Source: Actinoplanes sp. SE50/110 (GTDB lineage Bacteria > Actinomycetota > Actinomycetes > Mycobacteriales > Micromonosporaceae). Taken from it: a stretch of 64,000 nt of DNA. The notes beneath the pieces were generated by a model that did not search any database, had not been told where the DNA came from, and saw only the letters and a program-made list of their open reading frames with translations. Both the position numbers and the translations under genes were made by a program. Positions 16,596 through 22,883 of the stretch are shown here, one piece after another; positions within the stretch are counted from its first letter, which is position 1, and each line of letters opens with the position of its first letter. The stretch spans positions 6,543,001-6,607,000 of the forward strand of contig NZ_LT827010.1 of NCBI RefSeq assembly GCF_900119315.1, written 5' to 3'.

Positions 16596-17063
16596 ATGGA
16601 CGAAATACCGCAACGAGTGGTGCTGGACGACCCGGCGGCTCGAACGACTGCAGAGAATGTCGCCGCGGACCTGGCGGCACAGTTGCAACGAGGCGGCGAC
16701 ACCTTGGACGCCGACGTATACGACGCCTGGTTCGCCGCCGACATCCTGTGGGGCAGCCCGTACGGAGCGACCCTGACGGGTTTCGAGGGATTGAACGCGA
16801 TTCACCACCGCTTGATGGACCGGTCGGCGCCGGTGACCGCGCCCCCGGCGCCGGCCTCGCGGTTCGAAGTCGTGTCGGTTCTGGCACCCGCGCCCGGCGT
16901 CGTCGTGGCGCAGATCCGTCGGCAGGCACTGGCCGCGGGCGGCTTCTCGGAGATGGCGCTCTACGTACTCGTGGAACGCGCGGGCCGGTGGTGGCTGGCC
17001 GCCGCGCAGAACACGCCGATCAGGCCGGCAGATGGCGCGCTGTCGGCGTCTCCCGGCAACTGA
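16596..17063 (+). CDS. SnoaL/SgcJ-like NTF2-fold protein, 155 aa
   Basis: About 125 residues of NTF2-like (SgcJ/EcaC, DUF4440-type) fold: acidic helices up front, DVYDAWFAADILWGSPYG, then LNAIHHRLM and beta strands ending in RWWLAAAQNTPI, which is the family's typical closing strand. Such proteins bind small hydrophobic molecules or act as small hydrolases or isomerases. Start ATG 16596 has GAGGA eight bases upstream and fits a leader from the MerR-type promoter; ATG 16566 is in frame but would be nearly leaderless. Induction by a redox or drug-sensing MerR protein is suggested by the promoter. Confidence 0.82.
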   Translation: MDEIPQRVVLDDPAARTTAENVAADLAAQLQRGGDTLDADVYDAWFAADILWGSPYGATLTGFEGLNAIHHRLMDRSAPVTAPPAPASRFEVVSVLAPAPGVVVAQIRRQALAAGGFSEMALYVLVERAGRWWLAAAQNTPIRPADGALSASPGN

Positions 17064-17165
17064 ACGACGTGCCGGTGGTCATGGCCGAGCACTCCCGTCG
17101 GCTGCCTTCTGCCGGTGGTACGACCGCAGCCCGGCCCGGCCTGCGGAGCACTTTCCGACGCCGGG

Positions 17166-18014
17166 ATGGCATTGTTGACCGCCGTGACGGGATCTCTCCT
17201 GGCGGTCAGCGACCTGCACGTCTCCTACCAGCAGAACCGCGAGGTCGTCGAACGGATCCGGCCCGGGACCGGGGACGACTGGCTGATCGTCGCGGGTGAC
17301 GTGGGCGAGCGCCCAGCCGACATCGGCTGGGCGCTCGGCCTGCTGCGCGACCGGTTCGCCCGGGTGATCTGGGCGCCCGGCAACCACGAGCTGTGGACCC
17401 ATCCCCAGGATCCGGTCCGGCTGCGCGGCGACGAGCGGTATCAGTCACTGGTCGAGCTGTGCCGCGACCTGGACGTGGTCACCCCGGAGGACGAATATCC
17501 GATGTGGACCGGCGCCGGCGGGCCGGTGGTCGTCGCCCCGCTGTTCGTGCTCTACGACTACTCGTGGCTGGCGCCGGGCGCGACCACCCGGGAGGAGTCG
17601 CTGAAGCTGGCGTACGACGCGGGTGTCGTCTGCACCGACGAGATGATGCTCTTCCCCGACCCGTACCCGGACCGGGCGGCATGGTGCGCGGCCCGGGTCG
17701 CCTACACCGAGCAGCGGCTGTCCGCGATCGACCCGGCCCTGCCGACCGTGCTGGTCAGCCACTGGCCGCTGCGGCGGGAACCGACCGACGTGCTCTGGCA
17801 TCCGGAGTTCCGCCAGTGGTGCGGCACCGACCGGACCGCGGACTGGCACCTGCGGTTCCGGGCCGCCGTCGCGGTCTACGGCCACCTGCACATCCCCCGC
17901 ACCACCCGGTACGACGGGGTGCGCTTCGAGGAGGTGTCGCTCGGCTACCCGCGCGAGTGGGGCCGGCGCGGCGACCAGCCCCAGCCGGTGCGGCGGATCC
18001 TCGGCACCCCTTGA
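17166..18014 (+). CDS. metallophosphoesterase, 282 aa
   Basis: Calcineurin-like fold with the five metal-binding blocks visible: SDLHVSY, VAGDVGE, GNHELW, SHWPLR and GHLHIPR. Length is normal. In Streptomyces, proteins of this subgroup are often encoded next to a Sfp-type phosphopantetheinyl transferase, but no such gene is visible here. The substrate is unknown. ATG 17166 is used; the upstream open frame has no better start. Confidence 0.87.
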   Translation: MALLTAVTGSLLAVSDLHVSYQQNREVVERIRPGTGDDWLIVAGDVGERPADIGWALGLLRDRFARVIWAPGNHELWTHPQDPVRLRGDERYQSLVELCRDLDVVTPEDEYPMWTGAGGPVVVAPLFVLYDYSWLAPGATTREESLKLAYDAGVVCTDEMMLFPDPYPDRAAWCAARVAYTEQRLSAIDPALPTVLVSHWPLRREPTDVLWHPEFRQWCGTDRTADWHLRFRAAVAVYGHLHIPRTTRYDGVRFEEVSLGYPREWGRRGDQPQPVRRILGTP

Positions 18015-18063
18015 CTGCGCGGTAGGGGTGCCCGGCCGGGCCGGGCCCGGATAGCTTCCGGCA

Positions 18064-19464
18064 ATGCAGCTGCCGCACGGATACACCGTCGCCCTGGACG
18101 TGCGCACCCGTGTCGTCGACGGCGGCCGCGCGCTGCTCGGCGGGGCGCCCGGCACCCACCTGCTGCGGCTCACCCCGAAAGCGCGACGGCTGCTGGCCGG
18201 CCGCACCCTGCGGGTGACCGACCCGGCCAGCGCGGCGCTCGCCGAGCGCCTCCTCGATCTGGCGGTCGCCCACCCGGTCGTGGCCGACCTGCCGGCCCCG
18301 GCCGACGCCGGCGTCACCTACGTGATCCCGGTGCGCGACCGGCCGGCGCCCCTGGCCCGGCTGCTGGCCAGCATCCCGGCGGGCAGTGACGTCATCGTGG
18401 TCGACGACGCCTCACGGAACCCGGCGGCGATCGCGGCGGTCGCCGCGCGGTACCGGGCCCGCCTGCTGGCCCTGCCGGTGAACCGGGGCCCGGCGGGCGC
18501 CCGCAACGCCGGCCTGCGATCGGTGCGGACACCGTTCGTCGCCTTCGTCGACTCCGACATCGTCCTGGACCCCGGCACCGTCCCGACGCTGCTGCGGCAC
18601 TTCGCCGACCCGCGCACGGCGGTGGCGGTCCCCCGGATCACCGGGCTGCGGACCGCACGTTCGGAAACCTGGATCGGGCGGTACGAGGAATCCCGCTCGT
18701 CACTCGACCTGGGCTCGCGCCCCGCGTCGGTGCGCCCCGGGTCGTACGTCTCCTGGGTTTCGACCGCCTGCCTGGTGGCCCGGGTCAGCGCCACCGGCGA
18801 CGGCTTCGACGAGGACATGCGGGTCGGCGAGGACGTGGACTTCGGCTGGCGGGCGGTGCGGGCCGGTTGGCGGGTCCGGTTCGAGCCGTCAGTGGCGGCG
18901 GCGCACGAGCACCGGGTGCGGTTCGGCGACTGGTTCGTCCGCAAAGCCGAATACGGAACCGGCGCGCACCCGCTCGCCCTGCGGCACCCCGAGTCGGTCG
19001 CCCCGGCCGTCCTGCCACCCTGGGGTGTCGCGCTGGGCGCCGCCCTGCTGGCGCAGCGCCGCTGGTCCCTGCCGGTGGCGGCCGCGGTGTACGCGGTGAC
19101 CGCCGCCCGGATCGCCCGCAAACTCGACGTCGACGGGGCGGCCGGCCTCGGGATGCGCCTGACCGGCGGCGGCGCCGTCACCGTGCTGCAGCAGGCGTCC
19201 GCGCTGGTCACCCGGCACTGGTGGCCGGCGACCGCGGTCGGCTGCCTGTTCTCGGCGCGGGTGCGGCGGGTCGCGGCGGTGGCCGCGGTGACCGACGTGG
19301 TGCTGGAGTATGCGACCCAGGGGTCCCGCGGGCGGATCCGGCTGGACCCGGTGCGGTACGGGGTGGCCCGGCGACTCGACGACATCGCCTACGGCGCGGG
19401 GGTGTGGTGGTCGGCGGCCAAGGGCCGGTCGGCGACCGCGCTGCGGCCGCGACTGCGCGGGTGA
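18064..19464 (+). CDS. mftF: mycofactocin system glycosyltransferase MftF, 466 aa
   Basis: N-terminal domain of about 80 residues typical of MftF, then a GT2 domain (about 85-300) with VIPVRDRPAPL, the nucleotide-binding VVDDAS, the metal-binding DSD (FVDSDIVLD), and the GEDVDFGWRAVRAGW acceptor-site motif. The C-terminal 170 residues have several hydrophobic helices. MftF adds beta-1,4-glucose units to the mycofactocin core. It is encoded on the opposite strand to, and convergent with, mftE at 19824, whereas in many actinobacteria it is collinear with the other mft genes. Confidence 0.92.
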   Translation: MQLPHGYTVALDVRTRVVDGGRALLGGAPGTHLLRLTPKARRLLAGRTLRVTDPASAALAERLLDLAVAHPVVADLPAPADAGVTYVIPVRDRPAPLARLLASIPAGSDVIVVDDASRNPAAIAAVAARYRARLLALPVNRGPAGARNAGLRSVRTPFVAFVDSDIVLDPGTVPTLLRHFADPRTAVAVPRITGLRTARSETWIGRYEESRSSLDLGSRPASVRPGSYVSWVSTACLVARVSATGDGFDEDMRVGEDVDFGWRAVRAGWRVRFEPSVAAAHEHRVRFGDWFVRKAEYGTGAHPLALRHPESVAPAVLPPWGVALGAALLAQRRWSLPVAAAVYAVTAARIARKLDVDGAAGLGMRLTGGGAVTVLQQASALVTRHWWPATAVGCLFSARVRRVAAVAAVTDVVLEYATQGSRGRIRLDPVRYGVARRLDDIAYGAGVWWSAAKGRSATALRPRLRG

Positions 19465-19823
19465 ACGGGAGACGGCGGGCTTGGTGAGGGGCCGCTCCAT
19501 GGGAACGCCTGCCCCACCAACGGTCCGCTCCGCCGGAAGTCCGCCCCATCGGAAGCCTGCCCCGCCGGGGGCCTGCCCCGCCGGAAGCCCGCCCCGCCGG
19601 AAGCCTGCCCCGCCGCGGGCCTGCCCCGCCGGGGGCCTGCCCCGCCGGAAGCCCGCCCCGCCGGAAGCCCGCCCCGCCGGAAGCCGTGCCCCACCAATAG
19701 CCCGCCCTCCCAGGGGGAACCGCCCTTGACATTGTGGCGCGAGCTCGAGCCGGTCCGGCGATAGCCTGTGGACAACGCGCTGGTGTGGATTTTCCGCGCG
19801 AAGCTTCGCGGCGTGATATGCCG
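19465..19823. other. intergenic region between convergent mftF and mftE
   Basis: About 360 bases with no gene. Most of it is a 16-bp tandem repeat (listed separately). After it come a TGTGGACAA box at 19767-19775 and a perfect 14-bp palindrome CGCGAAGCTTCGCG at 19797-19810, which may act as a terminator element for mftE. Confidence 0.5.
19508..19700. repeat. GC-rich 16-bp tandem repeat, about 12 copies
   Basis: Unit of the form CCTGCCCCGCCGGAAG, with variants at the first three and last four bases. Eleven contiguous units run in phase from 19508 to 19683 and a twelfth degenerate one follows. It lies wholly between two convergent genes. Sixteen is not a multiple of three, so it is not a coding repeat. 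Confidence 0.85.
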
Positions 19824-20513
19824 CTACGACGTCGGCCGCGGCGCCCACTGCGCGGTGCGGGTCAGCAGGTCGGCGGTGAGCCGGTCGAGCAGCGCGCGCC
19901 CGGACTCCTCGGTCGCCCCGGTCGGGTCGCCGAGCACCCCGGTCGGGCTCACCGCGAGTACTCCACCGCGGCGCAGGTCGGGCAGGATCTCGGCGAGCGG
20001 GCGGAGGTCTCCGGCGACCGCGCGCTCCATCGCCACCGTCTGCGGCCGGAGCACCAGCATCATCGACGTCTCGGCCGCGCCGGCGTGCGGTTCGCCGGCC
20101 CATCGTGGCGTGTAGAGCAGGGTGTCGCGGCCTTCGGCGCGGAGCTGGCGGACGGCGCGGGTGACCGGTTCGGCGTTGCCGCCGTGGGCGGAGACGAACA
20201 GGAGCCGGTCGAAGGTCTCGGCGGCGGACCGGCCGAGTTCGACGATCAGCGTCTCGGTGGCCTGCTGGCCGATCGAGAGGGTGCCCGCGAAGCCGGCGTG
20301 CTCGCCGCTGGAACCGTAGGGGACGGGCGGGGCGATCAGCACGTCGTCGCGTACCGCCGCAAGCCTTTCGCAGAGCGCCACGGCGACGTCGGTGTCGGTG
20401 GCGAGCGGCAGGTGCGGGCCGTGCTGTTCGGTGGCGCCGAGCGGGATGGCGAGCAGGGCGCCGGCGGCCGCCCGGGCCTTGGTCTCCGGCCAGCTCAGGT
20501 CGGCTAGCCGCAC
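19824..20513 (-). CDS. mftE: mycofactocin precursor peptidase MftE (creatininase family), 229 aa
   Basis: Creatininase-fold amidohydrolase with the metal-ligand segments GATEQHGPHLPLATDTDVA and SAHGGN, and the typical GPY/SGEHAGFAGT region. MftE cleaves the C-terminal Val-Tyr unit from the MftC-modified peptide to release AHDP. The GTG start at 20513 lies one base after the mftC stop (TGA-C-GTG), so the two are translationally coupled. Length agrees with the family. Confidence 0.92.
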   Translation of the reverse strand: MRLADLSWPETKARAAAGALLAIPLGATEQHGPHLPLATDTDVAVALCERLAAVRDDVLIAPPVPYGSSGEHAGFAGTLSIGQQATETLIVELGRSAAETFDRLLFVSAHGGNAEPVTRAVRQLRAEGRDTLLYTPRWAGEPHAGAAETSMMLVLRPQTVAMERAVAGDLRPLAEILPDLRRGGVLAVSPTGVLGDPTGATEESGRALLDRLTADLLTRTAQWAPRPTS

Positions 20514-20514
20514 G

Positions 20515-21924
20515 TCAGTTCCAGGCCGGCAGGCCGGCGAGCGGGTTCTCGTCGCACGGCCGGGCCGGGACGGCGGCGGCACCGGAGTGACCGATGCCGG
20601 CCGGGACAGCAGCAGCACCGGAGTGACCAATGCCGGCCGGGACAGCAGCAGCACCGGAGTGACCAATGCCGGCCGGGACAGCAGCAGCACCGGAGTGACC
20701 AATGCCGGCCGGGACAGCAGCAGCACCGGAGTGACCAATGCCGGCCGGGACAGCAGCAGCACCGGAGTGGCCGATGCCGACGGGGACGCTTCCGGGGCGG
20801 CCGATGCTGATCGGGACGGCGCGCGCCGCCCGCGCCGGCCGCGAGTGGTCGGGGCTGGGTCGCGGCGTCGCCCCGGCGGTGGCCAGTGCGGTAGCGCCGT
20901 GGCCGCGGACGCATTCCGGGTCGGGTCCGTCGAGGGGCAGGCCGGTGAAGAACTTCGCGGCCATGCAGCCGCCCCGGCACGCGTCGTAGGCGGAGCAGGA
21001 GGTGCAGGCGCCGCCGGACTGTTCGCCGCGCAGGCCGGCGAACAGCTCGGAGGACCGCCACACCGCGGCGAAGCCGCCGTGGTCGCGGACGTTGCCGGCG
21101 CGGAAGGTGTCGTGGATGGCGAACGGGCAGGCGTACACGTCGCCGACCGGGTCGACGAGGCAGACGACCCGGCCGGCGCCGCACAGGTTGAGCCCGGACA
21201 GCGGCTTGCCGTACGCGGCGAGGTGGAAGAAGGAGTCGCCGGTGAGCACTTCGCCGTCGTGGTCGACCAGCCAGTCGTAGAGGACGCGCTGCTGGTCGGC
21301 GGTCGGGTGCAGGCGCGGCCAGACGTCGGCGCCGCGCCCGGCCGGCCGCAGCCGGGTGAGTCGCAGCTGGGCGTCGTAGCGGGCGGCGAGGGCCGCGAAG
21401 TCGTCGAGCTGGCCGACGTTCTCCCGGGTCACCACCACCGAGATCTTGAAGCCGGCGAATCCGGCCTCGGCCAGGTTGTCCATCGCGCGCAGTGCGGTGG
21501 CGTAGGTGCCGGCGCCGCGGACCGCATCGTTCACCTCGGCGGTCGCGCCGTCCAGCGAGATCTGCACGTCGACGTAGTCGGAGCCGGCCAGCCGGGCGGC
21601 CCGCTCCCGGTTGATCCGCACACCGTTGGTGGAGAACTTGACGCCGACCCGGTGGGCGGTGGCGTAGTCGACCAGGTCCCAGAAGTCGGGGCGGATGGTC
21701 GGCTCGCCGCCGCCGATGTTGACGTAGAAGACCTGCATCCGCTCGAACTCGTCGATCAGCCGCCGGCACTCCTGCGTGGTCAGCTCGCCCGGGTCCCGCC
21801 GGCCGGAGCTGGACAGGCAGTGCACGCAGGACAGGTTGCACGCGTAGGTGAGTTCCCAGGTCAGGCAGATCGGCGCGGCCAGTCCCCGCTCGAAGTGACC
21901 GGTCAGCGGCATCGGTGTCGTCAT
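20515..21924 (-). CDS. mftC: mycofactocin radical SAM maturase MftC with repeat-bearing C-terminus, 469 aa
   Basis: Radical SAM domain with CNLSCVHC (residues about 29-36) for the SAM-binding 4Fe-4S cluster, NIGGGEP and the VDVQISLDG strand. The C-terminal SPASM domain has C-A-C and CTSCSAYDACRGGC ligands for auxiliary clusters. It catalyses oxidative decarboxylation and C-C bond formation on the Val-Tyr end of MftA. After the normal end of the SPASM fold (about residue 365) comes a Pro/Ala/Gly extension containing six 12-residue units of the type GIGHSGAAAVPA, then a final DENPLAGLPAWN tail. This makes the protein about 70 residues longer than usual. It overlaps mftB by one base. Confidence 0.93.
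   Translation of the reverse strand: MTTPMPLTGHFERGLAAPICLTWELTYACNLSCVHCLSSSGRRDPGELTTQECRRLIDEFERMQVFYVNIGGGEPTIRPDFWDLVDYATAHRVGVKFSTNGVRINRERAARLAGSDYVDVQISLDGATAEVNDAVRGAGTYATALRAMDNLAEAGFAGFKISVVVTRENVGQLDDFAALAARYDAQLRLTRLRPAGRGADVWPRLHPTADQQRVLYDWLVDHDGEVLTGDSFFHLAAYGKPLSGLNLCGAGRVVCLVDPVGDVYACPFAIHDTFRAGNVRDHGGFAAVWRSSELFAGLRGEQSGGACTSCSAYDACRGGCMAAKFFTGLPLDGPDPECVRGHGATALATAGATPRPSPDHSRPARAARAVPISIGRPGSVPVGIGHSGAAAVPAGIGHSGAAAVPAGIGHSGAAAVPAGIGHSGAAAVPAGIGHSGAAAVPAGIGHSGAAAVPARPCDENPLAGLPAWN
20581..20796 (-). repeat. 36-bp in-frame tandem repeat inside mftC, six copies
   Basis: Units begin at 20581, 20617, 20653, 20689, 20725 and 20761. The four from 20617 to 20760 are identical, the first differs by one base and the last is degenerate. 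Each encodes 12 residues (GIGHSGAAAVPA), so changes in copy number keep the frame. Confidence 0.95.
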
Positions 21925-22220
21925 CAGGTGTCCTCGCGGCGGCGGATCATGCCGGATCCGGCCAGGCTGGCCAGGGCCACGGCGTATCCGGGTAGTTGGT
22001 CAGGGCGCAGCCCGGCCGCGACGCACGCGGCTCGGGCGGTGTCGCGCTCGCCGAGCCCGCGCACGACGGTGAGCAGGTCCGGGCTCTTCAGGAAGGAGAG
22101 CTCCCGGGTGCCGAAGTGGTAGAGCAGGGCGCCGAACCCCTCCGGCCGGACCGCCACCCGCGGGTGCAGCTCCCAGGCCAGGTCCAGATCGAAGGGGCGG
22201 CGGTGCGGGTCAGTAGACAC
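21924..22220 (-). CDS. mftB: mycofactocin peptide chaperone MftB, 98 aa
   Basis: Small PqqD-like winged-helix fold with the family core VAVRPEGFGALLYHFGTRELSFLKSP and the terminal LAGSGMI. MftB binds the MftA leader and presents it to MftC. GTG 22220 overlaps the mftA stop by 11 bases; other GTG/ATG codons up to 22232 are possible. The TGATG junction at 21924 couples it to mftC. Confidence 0.9.
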   Translation of the reverse strand: MSTDPHRRPFDLDLAWELHPRVAVRPEGFGALLYHFGTRELSFLKSPDLLTVVRGLGERDTARAACVAAGLRPDQLPGYAVALASLAGSGMIRRREDT

Positions 22221-22362
22221 CACACATACCATCGATCGACACGGACTCGACCAGCAGCTCCTCGAGGAGCTCCGGGACGCCGGAGGCCGGCACCGGGACG
22301 CCGGAGGCGAGCGCCGGCTCGGTCACCGTGCTGTCGTCCTGCGCCATTGAAGCCTCAACCAT
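22210..22362 (-). CDS. mftA: mycofactocin precursor peptide MftA, about 50 aa
   Basis: Ends in the diagnostic ELLEELLVESVSIDGMCGVY core; the last Val-Tyr pair is the residue pair modified by MftC. ATG 22362 is preceded by GGGAG at six bases; ATG 22347 is an in-frame alternative giving 45 residues. The leader contains a duplicated PxxASGVP segment (ALASGVPVPASGVPE). The gene sits directly before mftB, as in other mycofactocin loci. Confidence 0.95.
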   Translation of the reverse strand: MVEASMAQDDSTVTEPALASGVPVPASGVPELLEELLVESVSIDGMCGVY

Positions 22363-22406
22363 TGAAGTCTCCCGATTTGTCGGTTCTTGATAAGGGCGCG
22401 CCTATC

Positions 22407-22610
22407 TCATTCGGCGACGCGGGTCCGGCCGACCCATACCAGGATTTCCGGCGTTTCGCTGTCCCGGTTCTCGAAGTGCTCGTAACCGCCATAGAAGGCA
22501 ACCTTAACTTTTCCCGCGCCGGCGGCGACCTGCTGGTTACGAAACTCCGGGGGAAAGTCCGCCGGACCGCCGATGAGCGTGGCGTCGATTGTCCGACTCA
22601 CGTCGTTCAT
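22407..22610 (-). CDS. DUF5988-family small protein at the head of the mft operon, 67 aa
   Basis: Contains LIGGPADFPPEFR near the N-terminus, KVKVAFYGGYEHFE in the middle and a WVGRTRVAE end, a pattern I recognise from DUF5988 proteins scattered in actinomycete biosynthetic loci; function unknown. The second of two adjacent ATGs (22610) is chosen because AGGAGG lies five to six bases before it. It is only 44 bases upstream of mftA on the same strand, so it is probably the first gene of the mft operon, which is not a standard member. Confidence 0.75.
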   Translation of the reverse strand: MNDVSRTIDATLIGGPADFPPEFRNQQVAAGAGKVKVAFYGGYEHFENRDSETPEILVWVGRTRVAE

Positions 22611-22707
22611 CATTGCCTCCTGTTCGCCATGGCGCCGGTCAGGCGTCATTCCGGATGAAGCGCTCCCCGGAGACTGCTCCGGGACGCCGGGCGCGGTAAC
22701 CCCTGTG

Positions 22708-22724
22708 ACCCCCCTAAAGAGGGT
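22708..22724. promoter_or_regulatory. imperfect dyad in the mft / LAL divergent promoter region
   Basis: ACCCCCCTAAAGAGGGT is a 17-bp imperfect palindrome (six of eight pairs match) between the divergent DUF5988/mft operon and the LAL regulator. It shares CCCTAA with the hairpin after the LAL gene. It is a candidate autoregulatory site, on position only. Confidence 0.35.
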
Positions 22725-22883
22725 CCCTCCTTTTCGGACATACCAGCCTTTCCCACCGCCCGCCCGGGCACCGCCAATTCATAGGGGACTGTTTTCCGAC
22801 AATGAGCGGCGCGACGTCCCGTGGCCGTTGCGCCCATGTGATAGAACAACCGCTCTGGGCACCGATACGGCGCGGCGACTGGG

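Noticed and set aside
19767..19775. Perfect DnaA-box-like TGTGGACAA between mftF and mftE
   Set aside because: A single 9-mer is expected about once in a window or two by chance; no cluster of boxes or replication genes is nearby.
20581..20796. The 36-bp array considered as a CRISPR array
   Set aside because: Repeats are directly contiguous with no spacers, are in frame inside mftC, and no cas genes are present.
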